Source of the DNA: Thelephora terrestris | Lineage: Eukaryota; Basidiomycota; Agaricomycetes; Thelephorales; Thelephoraceae | NCBI GenBank assembly: GCA_015956445.1 | Contig: WIUZ02000002.1 | Coordinates: 2,046,001 to 2,110,000 of the forward strand | Length of the DNA: 64,000 nt | Direction: 5' to 3' | In this document: piece after piece, positions 1 to 11,297 of the stretch | Numbering within the stretch: position 1 is the first letter of the stretch | Layout: each line of letters starts with the position of its first letter | Notes under the pieces: generated by a model | What the model was told of the DNA's origin: nothing | Database searches by the model: none | What the model saw: the letters and a program-made list of their open reading frames with translations, nothing else | Translations under genes and position numbers: made by a program

Positions 1-1393
1 CTGTTTCGAGGCCACCAAAGGGCGCAGAGACGACAGCCATGCCCCACTCTCACAACACGACCACCTCCATAAATTTGCAGCCCGCCCTGAGTCCGTCCCT
101 CGAAGGGAATATAACCGATGTTTTCTTCGATAACTTTTTGTTACGATGAGTACGACGCTGTGGCGTTTTCTGTCGCTGATGGAAAGACCGACAAGAGTAT
201 TTCCAGGTCCGCGGGAAATTTCGCCATCCACGGGCCGTGCTCGTGGTTGCGATGTGGAATGTCACATCGGTTGGCTACGGTGCCTTTGTGCATGTACGGC
301 AGGAGTGGGAAGACCCGGTCGAGCGGTGGGGTCTGGCCCGCCTGGAAGGGCATATCGGTCGTGGTCTATCGAGAGAGATTACATGCGATGGTTGGGTACG
401 GTCGGGATGGGACTGGGAGGACGTTAGATTCGGGACGGCGATTTTGCAGGAACCGAACCGGGGGAGATGGCCACGAGAATCAGGTGGGGTCGCTGGGTCA
501 GAGTGATTAGAAAAGCGAACGAAGAGAAGTCACCAACATCAGAAACTTAACGACGCGGTAAAAAAAGAGGAGACCGCCCATGTCATGGAATCTGGCGTCT
601 GTCCCGCGCAAAGCCGCCGGATGGCTGAATGAAGCGACACATCCTTCATCTCGCTAAAACGTTGGTCGAAACATCCGAGCATGGCCGATTTCAATGACCA
701 CCGCTCAGAACGACACTGTGTGGGGAACTATTGCGTTGGAGCTGGCGCTTGGTACATGGATGTGGATGGGCCGCAGTGATAGTGATGTCATGATGGTGGG
801 GGACCAGTCCTTGGGCCCGGGAAACAGGGACGGCCATGATAGATCGGCGTCGAAAAGGTGGGTACAGTTGGGAAGATGGGGTGAGGATGTGGGTTGCCAA
901 TGTGTGGCATTATGATTGGGGAAAGTACGGCGGATTAGTTTGATGACGAGACATAGGAAGAGATGGACGCACGACATCCCACCGGCGGTAAAAGTAAGAA
1001 TCAAAATGTTGTCGAGCGATGATTGAGAGTCGCGTTTCCTACTCGACGCGACTGATGCAGCTGGATCTGAATTTCCAGGTGTTTATAACCATGTTCACAT
1101 CAACTTCAGCGGTCATTTTCCTTGGTCTCCCCGCACTCCACGTGTCCATCAGCAAATCGTGGAAAGTCCGGCAATTGAATATATGGGTCTACGAAAGTCG
1201 TAGTCCGGTATATAGCCTTATAACGCATTACATAGATCGGCGCTAACGGTCACCTGGGAGGTATATAATGGCTTACAACGCATTATAACGGGTTATAAGC
1301 CCTTGTATGGGAGGTACCCTGATTACCAGACTTTCCTCAACTTGCTGATGTCCTTCGTCGAAATCAGTTCGTCTGGTTATACGAAACTGCGCC
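1..1393. other. no recognisable gene
   Basis: Several short overlapping frames are open on both strands (longest about 130 codons near 118-510), but none has a recognisable motif, a consistent splice pattern or a counterpart elsewhere in the window. Near 1200-1310 there is a short AT-rich stretch repeating TATAACGCATTA-like words. It may be the upstream region of the seven-transmembrane pseudogene that starts at 1394. Confidence 0.5.
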
Positions 1394-2225
1394 ATGTCTA
1401 GCCCCTCTTCGGTCAAGCTCTGGTCCAATAACGTTAATGCTCCGCAGATACCATCATGGTTGTACCTTCATGAAAAGACCAACCTTGCCGGATCATTCAT
1501 CGCTGCAATATTCTATGGTGCGGTGACCCATGCGTTCGTCCATCCGCATTGAGCTTATTTTACATATGCATTGTCCCAGGAATAATCATCACTTTGTTCT
1601 TCAAATGCATGGGTGCATTGCTGAATCCCGTTAATCGTATAAACGGAGGCGTCAAGTGGGGACTCGTGGCACACACCCTGGCCATGTTTTCGTTTGCGAC
1701 GATACTCAATACAATGAGTCTCAATTCTCAATCCAGTTCGTACATCGATAACCGGGAGTTCCCTGGTGTCAGCAAAGTGTTCCCTCCTGGACCGGTTGGG
1801 TACCAGGAGTCTCCCCTTGTCTCCAAGGCAACAACGACTCGAGTTTACATCCCTGTTTCCTTTCAACCAATGGCTACTTGACAGCCTTTTGGTCAGTCCC
1901 CTTTCAAGTCCAGTCATTTAGGTGTTTACCCCTTCAGCTGTATCGCTGCTACGTTATTTATTCCATGAACTACTGGATCATCGCCTTCCCATGCTTGATA
2001 TATTTCGCCTCTGTCGGTGCGTGATTGAATCCTCTGCAACCGTGGTCAACCCTTGGCTTATACCACTGATGCAGTGACAGGGATCGTGTACATCTAAGAG
2101 GCCATGCAACCTGAGTCGGGGTCTGTTATCTCCCAATACTACACAAGCCTTTCATACTACTCAATTTGCGTAGCGCTCAACGCCCTCCTCATGATCATGA
2201 TTGTTACACGACTTGTACTGCATAT

Positions 2226-5159
2226 TGTCAGGGCCACTCTTCGCCCTTCAGGTACCAGTGCTGTTGGTGAGTCGCAACTCCAACCAACAAGAAACAATGG
2301 GGCAAAGGGGGAACGACTTCCCTATATCCACCCAAGGTCTACGTGGTCCAAAACGCGATGGACGAGCGTTCTCCGGTAGGTTGTCCGAATTCACAGCAGG
2401 AGTGCCGAGCCTCTATCAGGTAAATCCCTGTCGTCTTCTGAGGGCAGATACAGGAGCCCGAGGATGGCGCCTCAAACTGATGACTTGATCCAAAGAGCAG
2501 TGCGGAACTCGATGTCGTGTCCGAGCTCGCTTCAAACACCGGTTAAGGATCAAGACTGAGTGAGAGAGGAGAGCGAACGGTTCAAGGAGTTACTCGATAA
2601 GCTCTTCAGTGGCCTACAGCAAATACACCGATGCTGCAAGGAGAAGAGGACTTCCCGAGATATCAAAGATGGGGAGTCCTCAGCTACTCTACTGGTACCT
2701 ATATAGGAGAGTGGCCGGGACATGGATAACCCTATCTAATAATAACTCGGAGCAAGGAAGGGCCGAGAGTAAGCTGGAACAGTAAGCGGCCCGGGATGTA
2801 GAATAGAAATGATAAAGGAATGACTAATGGGTCAGGGTTCGTGAGAAAATAAGAAAGGGGTCATGACGTCGTGTGGGAAAGGAATGACAGAGGATAATAT
2901 CACATGCAAGGGCGAACCAATGAGGGGACGACGCGTCAGCTCGTCCGATCGGGACAACAAAGGACCGAGTGGGGCGCGTAGGTCGAAGGCGAATGTATGA
3001 GGAATCTGGACCGGTGAAACGATGGGCCGAGCCAATGGCGAATAGGGCGCGGGCGCTGTCGAGGGTCGAATAAAGCGTAGCGCGAACCGGCCATTGGATC
3101 CATCCAACTCCCTTCTTCCCAAATCAACAATCCCACCAACCAACTACTCATCCATTATGCCCATGATTTCCGATCGTGTCTTCCGTGCTGAGAACAGCAC
3201 CGCTACCATTGAGTCTGCGGATCCGCGCTCCGTACAGAACAAGAGTTACTTCCTTCCGAACGCCAACGTGGCGTACCCTAGTTATCGCGAGGTGCGACGT
3301 CACGTGTCGCTGTTTGCTGGCAACAACTGACATCGCATCGTAGATCTTCGCGGTTGCCGACAAGGTGGATGCTCGACAACTGGAGGCAACGATCGCCAGG
3401 CCTCCCCTCTATTTGACCATAGATGACGAGTTGTGGTATCACAACTTGATTGACCACAAGCTACAGGAGTCTATGCGCGGGGTCACGTTTGACACCGAGT
3501 TGCGTATGCCGTGGGAGACTCCGGTGGCGTCATCGTTATGGGGTCTCCTGAAGATGGGAATCTACGATCTGGGAAACGGTGAAGGAAGGTGGCCGGGAGC
3601 GACTCGTTCGCAACACTTTACAACAGCCGTTGGTCACCGTCTCTGGTTCCTTCTGAGGACCGAACAGAAAGCGGTGAGTCGGTCTGTGCATCCCGCTTGT
3701 GGGATAACACTGACAGGCTTGTAGAATGAGCGGCTGAAGCGTGAGGTGAAGGAGGCGAAGGATGATGCCCGTAGGATGTACTCGGAAGCGTTGGACATGA
3801 AGAAGACGCTGCTCCTGATGAACGATACGCTTCGCGTCACGTTTGAGAGCGAGATGCTGGCGATGCGTGAAGAACACAATCGGTTGGTCGAGTCCTTGAA
3901 GGACCGGGACGACACCATTCAACGAGACCTGATCGAGGTCGACCGACGGCTCAACCGTCATAGAAGGGCTCTGAATGAGCTCGACACCAAGGTCGGTGCG
4001 ACTTCTCCTGGTCTTTGTCCAAGAGAGCTCATGCCATTCCTAGGTCGATACGTTGGACGATGCTTTGCCGTTGTTGGGTGCTCGGGTCGAGTCGATGAGT
4101 GAGCGGTTGTGTCACTGCCGCACTCGTTCGGTGGCTGCGGTCCGCGACGAGTCCGAGGACGAGTCGATACCTGATCGGATGGCTTCTCCCATAGGTGGGA
4201 TGTCGGTTGACATATTTGGCTTGTCCACTGACATCTCTTTCTTAGCTTCCGATGGGTCGTACCGCACACCTGCGCATACTGATGGCGGGGGGGAGGTCGT
4301 TCGCGAGACGTCTGAGGAGACGGCCGTGAATCCGGTTAGCAGTTCTCCCGAGTTGGAGTACGCGGGGGAGAACGAAGTGGCTGTTCCGATTCCGCCTCCG
4401 TCGATCTCGCCGGTGCGTGGGCAACGTTCTATTCGTGCTCGTCGTTGGGTTCCTTATCGCGGGGCACTTCGTCCAGCGCACCGCATGCGTCCCAGTAATC
4501 CCAACGTTGTCCGTCAGGGTGGAGACATCGAATCCACCGTCCTATTCCGATGCGACGATGCTACAGTGTCGCGTGGATCGCGGCGAGCTGATTCCGGTGG
4601 AGTCCGTCGACGTGAACGGCTTAACCGACCTTACGCTCTTGTCGGTCCAGCGTGCAGCGGAAGCCGTTCGCCTGGTGGCTCAACTGACCGAGAGGGTGGA
4701 GGGTTGGTCAGTCCAGAGGACTCTGGATCAGACTATGGTCGATTCAGCGAGGAACCGCCTTCGCGCCGAGGTTCAGTTGGCCGTCGCTCATCGTCTGGAG
4801 GAAGCTCGGGTCGTCGAGATGGTCGACGAGGAAGTCGACGAGAATGCCTCGGAGGGGACGGAGGAGGAGGTTGCCAGTGCTGAGGAGTATTGGCAGACCA
4901 GGTCTTGACGACCAAGGTTTGTACGCCTTAGTCCTCGCTCATAGAGTCTGGGCGGATTCAACTCCGTCGGTTTGGTAGTCTCATGTCTTCGCCGCGCGCC
5001 TTGTGTAATATCATCAGTGTCCTTGTCTGTGTTCCTTGATGACGTGTGAGTCGTGATAAAGGAAATGATAAGATAAGAAAGGGGTATAGGTAAGGAAAGT
5101 GGGCGAAAGTTGGGTGTGAAAAACGGTTCAAAAAGGGAATAAAATTCAGCACGCTGACA
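2226..5159 (+). mobile_element. TGTCA element A1, complete, 5-bp target duplication CATAT
   Basis: A 2934-bp DNA element with ends TGTCAGGGCCACTC and ...CAGCACGCTGACA. It is flanked by the direct repeat CATAT at 2221-2225 and 5160-5164 and interrupts a seven-transmembrane pseudogene exon. Two more A copies lie at 19501-20601 (partial) and 28615-31649 (complete, TSD CTCAG), which fixes the ends independently. It carries one intact spliced gene on + (3157-4908). On - there is a TATA-like CTATATAGG around 2698-2707 facing the left end, followed by the remains of an outward frame. There is no transposase-like sequence, so it is probably mobilised in trans. The perfect TSD and open gene suggest a fairly recent insertion. 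The superfamily is not certain; the ends do not fit hAT, Tc1/mariner or CACTA elements. Confidence 0.88.
3157..4908 (+). CDS. element A1 coiled-coil acidic protein, 494 aa, six exons
   Basis: Unrecognised protein with an intact predicted frame: exons 3157-3291, 3344-3673, 3725-3991, 4044-4194, 4246-4505 and 4567-4908 keep phase through five GT-AG introns (50-61 bp) and give 494 codons plus TGA context at 4908. Order: N-terminal MPMISDRVFRAENS; a helical block with DDELWYHNLIDHKLQESMRG; a long charged coiled coil (LKREVKEAKDDARRMY to LNRHRRALNELDTK); a short C-H-C motif (RLCHCRTR); a proline/acidic middle; a second helical block (AEAVRLVAQLTERVEG, RLRAEVQLAVAHRLEEA); and an acidic end EEYWQTRS. 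The gene of element C2 is clearly homologous in the DDELW block and coiled coil, and the A3 copy agrees exon for exon except for intron 4, which A3 lacks. A structural or DNA-binding accessory role in transposition is only a guess. Confidence 0.72.
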
Positions 5160-5869
5160 CATATCAGGAACATTCAAGATGCCCTGGGGCCTTCAGCCGG
5201 AGTTGGTGGATTGTACACAGCCATTATTGCCATGCTTATCGAGTCCCATGCTCCTTACGCCATCTATTTCCTACTCTATATTGGACCGCGGGCTACCAAC
5301 AGTCCCATCCAGTATATCTTCTCCCCGATCCTTTGCGAGATGCAAGTGAGTGCCGTTCTGGCATTTTTATGATACACCACGATTCCGGAAGAGAATTTCC
5401 GACCATACTTGTTTATAGGTCATCGCTCTGTTCCTCATAATTCTACGGGTAGCCAACCGAAGAGCACTGACAAGCAACATGATCACCGGGACCACTGGTT
5501 CGATCCAATTCGTAAGTGAAGGGGGGTCAATGGAAGACAACGGGACACTTACCAATTGGGACCATATGCGCTCAATGGAGACAACTAGCGAGACTCCCAG
5601 CGCGGTTGGGGTTGGGGCAGAGAATCCCGTCGAAGCAATTTTATCATGACAGGGTTTAATGGGGAAAACAATAACTAGTATTTCAAGTCCCAAACAGAGT
5701 CGACGAGTGGTGATGAGAAATATTCTGAGGGGAGCCACACGGGAAGAATGCAGAGGCTTAGGAAGTCCATGGAGCCCCTTCAGCTATCTTTTCTCCATGG
5801 GTCATGGGCCATACATCGTGACAATTCTCCATGGGTCATGGGCCATGCAACGTTGTACAACCCATGACC

Positions 5870-6330
5870 CATGGGAAATAGATAGGTATCCGTCGCCCAT
5901 GCCCCATGGGTTGTACAATGGTATATGCTGCCCATGCCCCATGGGTTGTACAACGCTATCCACTCTCCATGCCCCATGGGTTGTACAACCCTATCCGCTC
6001 TCCATGCCCCATGGGTTGTACAACCCTATCCGCTCTCCATGCCCCATGGGTTGTACAACCCTATCCGTTCCCCATGGGGCATGGGTTGTACAACGTGATC
6101 CGTTCCCCATGGGGCATGGGTTGTACAACACTATCCGTTCCCCATGGGGCATGGGTTGTACAACACTATCCATTCCCCATGGGGCATGGGTTGTACAACG
6201 CTATCCTTTTCCCATGCCCCATGGGTTGTACAACACTATCCATTCCCCATGGAGCATGGGTTGTACAATAGCATCTTGTGCCCATGGGGCATCAGTTGCA
6301 CAATGGTGTCCTTTCTCCATGTCCCATGTA
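5870..6330 (+). repeat. 35-bp minisatellite with nested palindromes
   Basis: About twelve tandem units with an exact 35-bp period: the ATGGGTTGTACAAC word falls at 5941, 5976, 6011, 6046, 6081, 6116, 6151, 6186, 6221 and 6256. Each unit joins two dyads, CCCATGGG-like and TTGTACAA, to a spacer CNCTATCCNYTCYCC. Units alternate between CATGCCCCATGG and CATGGGGCATGG forms. A few units of the same word recur inverted at 7742-7870, in the other arm of the palindrome. The array is open in several frames only because 35 bp rotates the phase; no coding role is supported. Confidence 0.85.
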
Positions 6331-6570
6331 TTGTATCACTATTCCAGGAAAGGAGATACTTCATAAATCAACCATCATAAGAGGTCCTTTATGGACAACC
6401 AACAGGAAACACTTAATGAGTTACATAACAAACTGTGTGACTTTGAAAAAATCAAACTCTGTTTGTATGCATGATAGACCACATATCAGTTTGTGGCTCT
6501 AACCTGACCCAATGTAAACCTGACCCATGACCCTAAGCTTAACCTAATTCTGAACCTGGTCTAATCCCAA

Positions 6571-6752
6571 ATCTCACCCTAACCTAACCTAACCTAACCT
6601 AACCTAACCTAATCTGACCTGAACCTAAACCTAACCTAACCTAAACCTAAACCTGACTCAACCTCAACCTAACCTAACCTAAACCTAACCTAACCTCAAC
6701 CTCAACCTAACCCAAACCTAACCTAACCTAAACCTAACCTAACCTAACCTAG
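6571..6752 (+). repeat. telomere-like CCTAA array (left arm)
   Basis: Runs of CCTAA and CCTAAA separated by occasional CCTCAACC variants. Read on the other strand this is TTAGG/TTTAGG. The usual basidiomycete telomere is TTAGGG, so this is a telomere-like satellite and not a canonical chromosome end. It is mirrored at 7399-7612. Confidence 0.8.
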
Positions 6753-7398
6753 TATGGGCAAACCTAACCCACCTATCATCTCCTATTTCAGCCTAATGTC
6801 ATATATACCAGCCAAAACTAACTTCACCCAGTTGCAAACATATGACTTGGGTCACAGGACCATAAAGCAAACTGCAGTCCCCTCAGTCTGTGCTCAACCA
6901 TCCCATAGGCCCACAGACCCACATATATATCATCAGCAACCCAGCAACATGTTTGTCACCAATGCTCAACCACAAACCACCCTCACCCTTTGTTCTGTGC
7001 CATCTCACAGACAAACCATAACTCAAGCTCATCCACCTCATTGGGCCCACAAGCAAGTGGCCTACAAACATATAGTTTATAGACCTATAACATAGTCTAC
7101 AAAAGGATTAATATGGGTGGGTGAGCTAGAGTTATGGTTAGGCTTTAAGATAGCACAGAACAAAGGGTGGGAGTGGTTTGGGGTTGAACATGGGTGACAA
7201 ACTTGTTGCTGGGTTGCTGATGATATATATGTGGGTCTATGGGCTTATGGGATGGTTGAGCACAGACTGAGGGGACTGCAGTTTGCTTTATGGTCCTGTG
7301 ACCCAAGTCATATGTTTGCAACTGGGTGAAGTTAGTTTTGGCTGGTATATATGACATTAGGCTGAAATAGGAGATGATAGGTGGGTTAGGTTTGCCCA

Positions 7399-7612
7399 TA
7401 CTAGGTTAGGTTAGGTTAGGTTAGGTTTAGGTTAGGTTAGGTTTAGGTTAGGTTAGGTTTAGGTTAGGTTTAGGTTGAGGTTAGGTTAGGTTTAGGTTAG
7501 GTTAGGTTGAGGTTGAGTCAGGTTTAGATTTAGGTTAGGTTAGGTTTAGGTTCAGGTCAGATTAGGTTAGGTTAGGTTAGGTTAGGTTAGGTTAGGTTAG
7601 GTTAGGTTAGGG
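7399..7612 (+). repeat. telomere-like TTAGG array (right arm)
   Basis: Mirror image of the array at 6571-6752: GGTTA pentamers with TTTAGG variants. The copy number is slightly higher than in the left arm, as expected if the two arrays have drifted by slippage since the palindrome formed. Confidence 0.8.
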
Positions 7613-8649
7613 TGAGATTTGGGATTAGACCAGGTTCAGAATTAGGTTAAGCTTAGGGTCATGGGTCAGGTTTACATTGGGTCAGGTTAGAGCCACAAAC
7701 TGATATGTGGTCTATCATGCATACAAACAGAGTTTGATTACCGTTGTACAACCCATGGGGCATGGGCAACAGATACCTATTTATTTCCCATGAGTCATGT
7801 GTTGTACAATGGTATCTTTTCTCCATGGGTCATGGGTTGTACAACACGTTGTACAACGTTGCATGGCCCATGACTCATGGAGAAAAGATAGCTGAACCCT
7901 GTGGTCCATGGTATTGGGGTTGAGGACACCATTGGCGGAGCTCCGTTGTGACTGATCTGGGGGCCTCGAAGGCTCAATACCTCGCTGCGGTTGGATTTCC
8001 ACTGAGGAGGACATTGAGCAAAGCGGTGATCAAATAGTATGAGATGCCGAAGTTGGATATGGCTGTGTAGTTCAACAGAGTGGTGACCCGCAGTGAGCTT
8101 TGGTAGACAGATGCAATACCCGTCACCATATTGAAAGCATGAGCCAAGGATTTCACTTTTGGCTTGCAGATGAGTCTGTGATGATTTCGCCGTTTACCCC
8201 CTTTTTATTTCCTTTATTTAACGTCTCATCACCACTAAGTCAGTTGGTGCCCTGCCCTAAACATGGCGGTAAACTGTTTATTATGCAATATGCCCTATGC
8301 TTAACGACTCAAAGTCCAATACGTGGAATGTGCTACTAGTCAAGATACCCCAGAAGACCCGAGGTATAATACGTGAACATGTACCGGCGGACCTTAATAC
8401 GAAGATCTCCCCTACCTGGCCCTCCGTTGCCCCTGAACGACCCTGAACGACTAGTAGATATTCAGGCTACCAACAACAAGGGATGTATTAATAAGTGACG
8501 CGCGTTGACCTCTCGCAGAAGTCAACCGGCTTATTAATCTGACCCTTGGATTGGACTTACGAAAACCATTATGTTTTACGACTCATGGATCATGCACAAA
8601 AAGACAAGAAAGAAGATTAATTCCAGGAGCCACAATACAAAAGAGTTAT

Positions 8650-9904
8650 CTAATCAATATCTCTGTGGATCCTTTGTATTGCCTCCAAGGCCGTCCTCAC
8701 CAACTCCTCATTCGCCCAGTTCTGCTCTCGGATCTCATTTGGGTCCACGTCCGACAGGTCCCCGTAATCTGGAAGTTCGGTATCAGAGTTTGGTTCCGAG
8801 TCAGGAACGAACTTGGCATACAGATCGAACTCCAGAGCCGGCCACCGGTTCCTCGGCAAAGTCGTATCCGTAACTGTGATCAAAGGAGTCATTCTCCTAC
8901 GAGGAACAGGAGTGTTCCTACGAACAACTCCGACATTCCTGTAGAACTCCTCCAAGTGGATCTCAACGACCTCATCATCGATAGGAACCAACCTGTTCTC
9001 ATACTGGACCACCAAACGAGCAGGCAGAGACTCGGCCCGCTCCGGAATCGGCAACTCCTCTTCCTCCACTCGAACCTCCGGCTCGCTGCACCTCCTCTGG
9101 AGATCCCGGACTTCTCCGGTCAACTCGGAGACACGACGAGTAAGGCGGACCTAAAGGAATAGGGTTAGAAGATATCAAAAACCTTCAACCCCTACCCCTT
9201 ACCTTATCGTCCTCCAATTCTCCGGTCTTATTAATCAGACCACGGACCAAGTCCTTCAACGTGATCACCTCTCCCTAAAGAAAGTTTGGATTATAAGGGT
9301 CAATTACTCCCGACCCAAACTTTCTTACCTGCAGCCTGTCAATCGCCATACCCTATTGTTCTTGCTCATCTTCGATCTTCAACATTCCCTCATGATACCC
9401 AAGCCATTCCTTCTCCAACTTCTCAATCTCTTCGCGACGACCATCAACTCGCTCATTTACATGAGCTATCTCGTCCATCAACGTAACGCCGACGTTGCTT
9501 GTATGAACAACGCTAGCATCAAGGACCGAGTTGAAGGTTTCGTTCGTTTCAGTAACAAACTCAACACCACAACCCAAGAGTTCAGCCGTATAGAGATTGG
9601 TCTCGATCCACACCAACTTACGCCGAGACACCCTCCGAGAAGCCTGGATAAAGTCCCTGAATCCTAAAAGGAGTTAGTTCGCTTTCCTAAATCGGAATGC
9701 GCAACCAGACCCCCCACCTAAGTCGGTAAACCCTTCCTCAGGGTCAGCGGTGGCAGAACGGTCCAAGACATTCCCCAAAGTAGGATAGGGACGAGCCCTG
9801 TTATCATGAGCATGGGTAAAGCGGTTGATGTTGAAGTTACTCTCCTGAACAGGAGAGTTGGAAGTGGAACGACGAGTGGGAATATGAGTAGAAGTATGAG
9901 GCAT
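8650..9904 (-). pseudogene. element B1 coiled-coil protein gene, one stop
   Basis: Counterpart of the B2 gene at 25204-26465. It begins MPHTSTHIPTRRSTS and keeps the same exon order: N-terminal exon, an exon with RRVSRRKLVWIETNLY and the helical VTLMDEIAHVNERVDGRREE, a short exon, and a C-terminal acidic exon ending ALEAIQRIHRDID. In place of the CAG codon after EDEQEQ in B2 there is TAG (near 9353), so the frame is interrupted. The first intron has a different sequence from B2's intron at the same position, whereas the second (9275-9328) is conserved with its hairpin. Function unknown. Confidence 0.65.
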
Positions 9905-10334
9905 GTTGGCTGTGTGTAACAAAGGTGGGTTTGTTGAGAGACTCAGTCATCCAACCCCCTTTGGTTATATACCAAATGCCACACCCCTTCCACGACTCAG
10001 GAGTTGAGTCATCTTTTCTATTGTTTACTGCGCATGACCCACATGACATCATATGCCCCTATTCTTAGTCATATGCTCCCCTTTTGCCATTGGCTGTTAG
10101 TCAGCCATACCCACATTCCTTCCGAACATTCTCAGGATACGTCATGCTTTGTAACTGCTTTGTAATGCTCTCAAATTGCTATTGGCCGCCACACTTTCGT
10201 TTATCAGCTGATAATTTGTAGCATTAGTCACCACGTAAAGCACAGACCATGCAGTGCTGTGCACGGACCATGTTTGTCTGTGTTTGTATCATTAGTGTAG
10301 TTACATGTCGCTGTCACGTCACAAATCTAAGTAG

Positions 10335-10342
10335 TATATATA
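10335..10342 (+). promoter_or_regulatory. outward-facing TATA box of element B1
   Basis: TATATATA facing the TGTCAGG end, about 257 bp from it, divergent from the element's own gene. The same box recurs in B2 at 24767-24774 on the other strand. No ATG lies between it and the element end, so any transcript would be non-coding or would read into flanking DNA. Confidence 0.45.
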
Positions 10343-10699
10343 CTCGGAGTAGTTTAGCTTGTACTCTTTAGATTTGTTATCATCAGACTCTCCGTGACCT
10401 CTACTGCTGTGTGCTAAAGAGCAAGAGTATCTGAAGAACCTTGTCTCCTTCTTTCTCCCCCTCTCTAATCTAGTCTGTGAAGAGACTTCCGATATCCCTG
10501 GGTTTGCAACAGGGTTATAACTGTGTGTTTGACCCCTGAGTGTGATAGGCTTGGATAGCAAGAGTGCTATTGAACTGTAGAGGTTGCGTCGGCCTGACAG
10601 AGTCGAGCACGCACCCAACGAAGCAAGAAACACCAAGCCTGATAATGTAATGGCCCAATAGTTCATAGCATAAATAACAGAACAGTGATAGTGCTAGAT

Positions 10700-11283
10700 A
10701 TACGGGCAGCCGAGTTGAACACAGAACAAACCAAAAGGCCATCACCCAGCCAGTTGTTCATGAAGGTCATAACAGCAGGAACAACACTGATCCCCTTGTG
10801 CAAGATGTGAAACTGATACCTGATAGGTCCAGGGGGCATCAGGTTGCTGGGTGAGGTGTATCAAACACAGAAAATAATTTGTATTTATGAGCCTGACTGA
10901 AATAGGGTCAGAAACCGGGGCTGTTGGGGAATTTGTGGCAAGGCAGGCATTGGGCATTGCCAAAACAGGTGGGGACAATGGTCTACACCGAAAGGGGCAG
11001 AGGGTTTCCCTACTGCAGAGAGGTAACAGGGATCCCTTGTGTCTGGGCATTGTGATCATGCTAAAGGAAGTCCAATGCACAAGAATGAGCCCAACAGGGA
11101 TCTGCATGGTGGGATGCACACCATGGTGGGTCCCTAAGTTCAACAAAGGAATGCAACCATACAAATTTTTGTAAACACCACATTCTTGGGAAGTGGGCAA
11201 TTTGTACATCAGTATATGGCTGTAGAACCACCATGAGTAACTCCAGGTGCTGAGGTTGGTCACGAGGGGTGGAAAATGTGGGG
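10700..11283. other. no recognisable gene
   Basis: Stretch between the second seven-transmembrane relic and the tRNA array. Short open frames on both strands (up to about 200 codons on -, which runs through the tRNA repeat) show no motif and no codon-level conservation. I see nothing further in it. Confidence 0.4.
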
Positions 11284-11297
11284 AAGGTGGCGAAAAA

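Larger units (their letters stand above)
1394..5649 (+). pseudogene. seven-transmembrane protein gene, broken and split by element A1
   Basis: This is a decayed host gene of a basidiomycete multi-spanning membrane protein family of unknown function. It starts MSSPSSVKLW, and an intron with GTGCGG donor and CCCAG acceptor (about 1517-1590) leads into hydrophobic segments such as IIITLFFKCMGALLNPVNR. Later exons read YSMNYWIIAFPCLIYFASVG and, after the inserted element, YTAIIAMLIESHAPYAIYFL and VIALFLIILRVANRRALTS, ending at TGA 5647-5649. Two host-gene lesions are visible: the frame shifts around 1835 before FNQWLLDSLL, and TAA stands in frame at 2095. Element A1 (2226-5159) sits inside an exon; without it and one CATAT, the reading VLHI-RNIQDALG is continuous. 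A diverged paralogue lies on the other strand at 7990-10693. Membrane topology is inferred from hydrophobicity; I know no function for the family. Confidence 0.75.
5767..7911. repeat. giant imperfect palindrome (about 2.1 kb)
   Basis: Outer arms CCATGG...TTCAGCTATCTTTTCTCC at 5767 pair with the reverse complement ending at 7911. The inner arms 6451-7037 and 7116-7739 are nearly identical in inverted orientation, for example the block starting ATGGGCAAACCTAACCCACC at 6754 and its mirror ending at 7399, and leave a loop of only about 78 bp (7038-7115). The left arm additionally holds the long minisatellite at 5870-6330; the right arm has only two or three of its units. Both arms carry CCTAA/TTAGG arrays. 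The block lies between two seven-transmembrane relics in opposite orientation. It could be a hairpin-type non-autonomous element or an inverted duplication. No clear target duplication was found, and no protein is apparent. Confidence 0.85.
8177..10599 (-). mobile_element. TGTCA element B1, complete, target duplication GAGTC
   Basis: A 2423-bp element read on -: it starts TGTCAGGCCGACGC (10599) and ends ...GGCGAAATCATCACA (8177). Flanking GAGTC repeats lie at 8172-8176 and 10600-10604. It is collinear with B2 (24511-26926), which has its own TSD. The gene inside (9904-8650) is broken. A TATATATA box at 10335-10342 faces outward to the TGTCAGG end; no ATG follows it before the terminus. Confidence 0.88.
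7990..10693 (-). pseudogene. seven-transmembrane protein relic, split by element B1
   Basis: Remains of a second gene of the family seen at 1394-5649, on the opposite strand. One exon reads IYAMNYWAITLSGLVFLASLG (10693 down to about 10620; compare IYSMNYWIIAFPCLIYFASVG in the first gene). Beyond a GTGCGTG intron start and element B1 comes VTGIASVYQSSL and then ISNFGISYYLITALLNVLL to about 8005. The C-terminal half, present in the first copy, is not found. Element B1 lies within the intron and might not by itself have killed the gene. About 70% nucleotide identity over the best exon shows that the two genes are old paralogues and not a recent inverted duplication. Confidence 0.6.

Noticed and set aside
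4417-4883. Two long overlapping frames at the end of the A1 gene, suggesting overlapping genes
   Set aside because: A 61-bp GT-AG intron (4506-4566) joins the first frame to the second in phase, and the same junction exists in A3, so one spliced protein explains both.
2226-5159. LTR retrotransposon interpretation of the A elements
   Set aside because: Ends are inverted, not direct, repeats and no reverse transcriptase, integrase or primer site is present.
5870-6330. CRISPR-like array
   Set aside because: Tandem repeats without unique spacers, in a eukaryotic genome.
5659-6366. 235-codon ORF through the minisatellite
   Set aside because: The frame is open only because a 35-bp repeat without stops cycles through all phases; several frames on both strands are open at once.
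6754-7399. Two mirror-image ORFs starting MGKPNPPIISYF
   Set aside because: They are the two arms of the palindrome; no other evidence of coding.
6571-7612. Chromosome end or true telomere
   Set aside because: The repeat is TTAGG/TTTAGG, not TTAGGG, it lies in two inverted blocks inside a palindrome, and genes continue on both sides.
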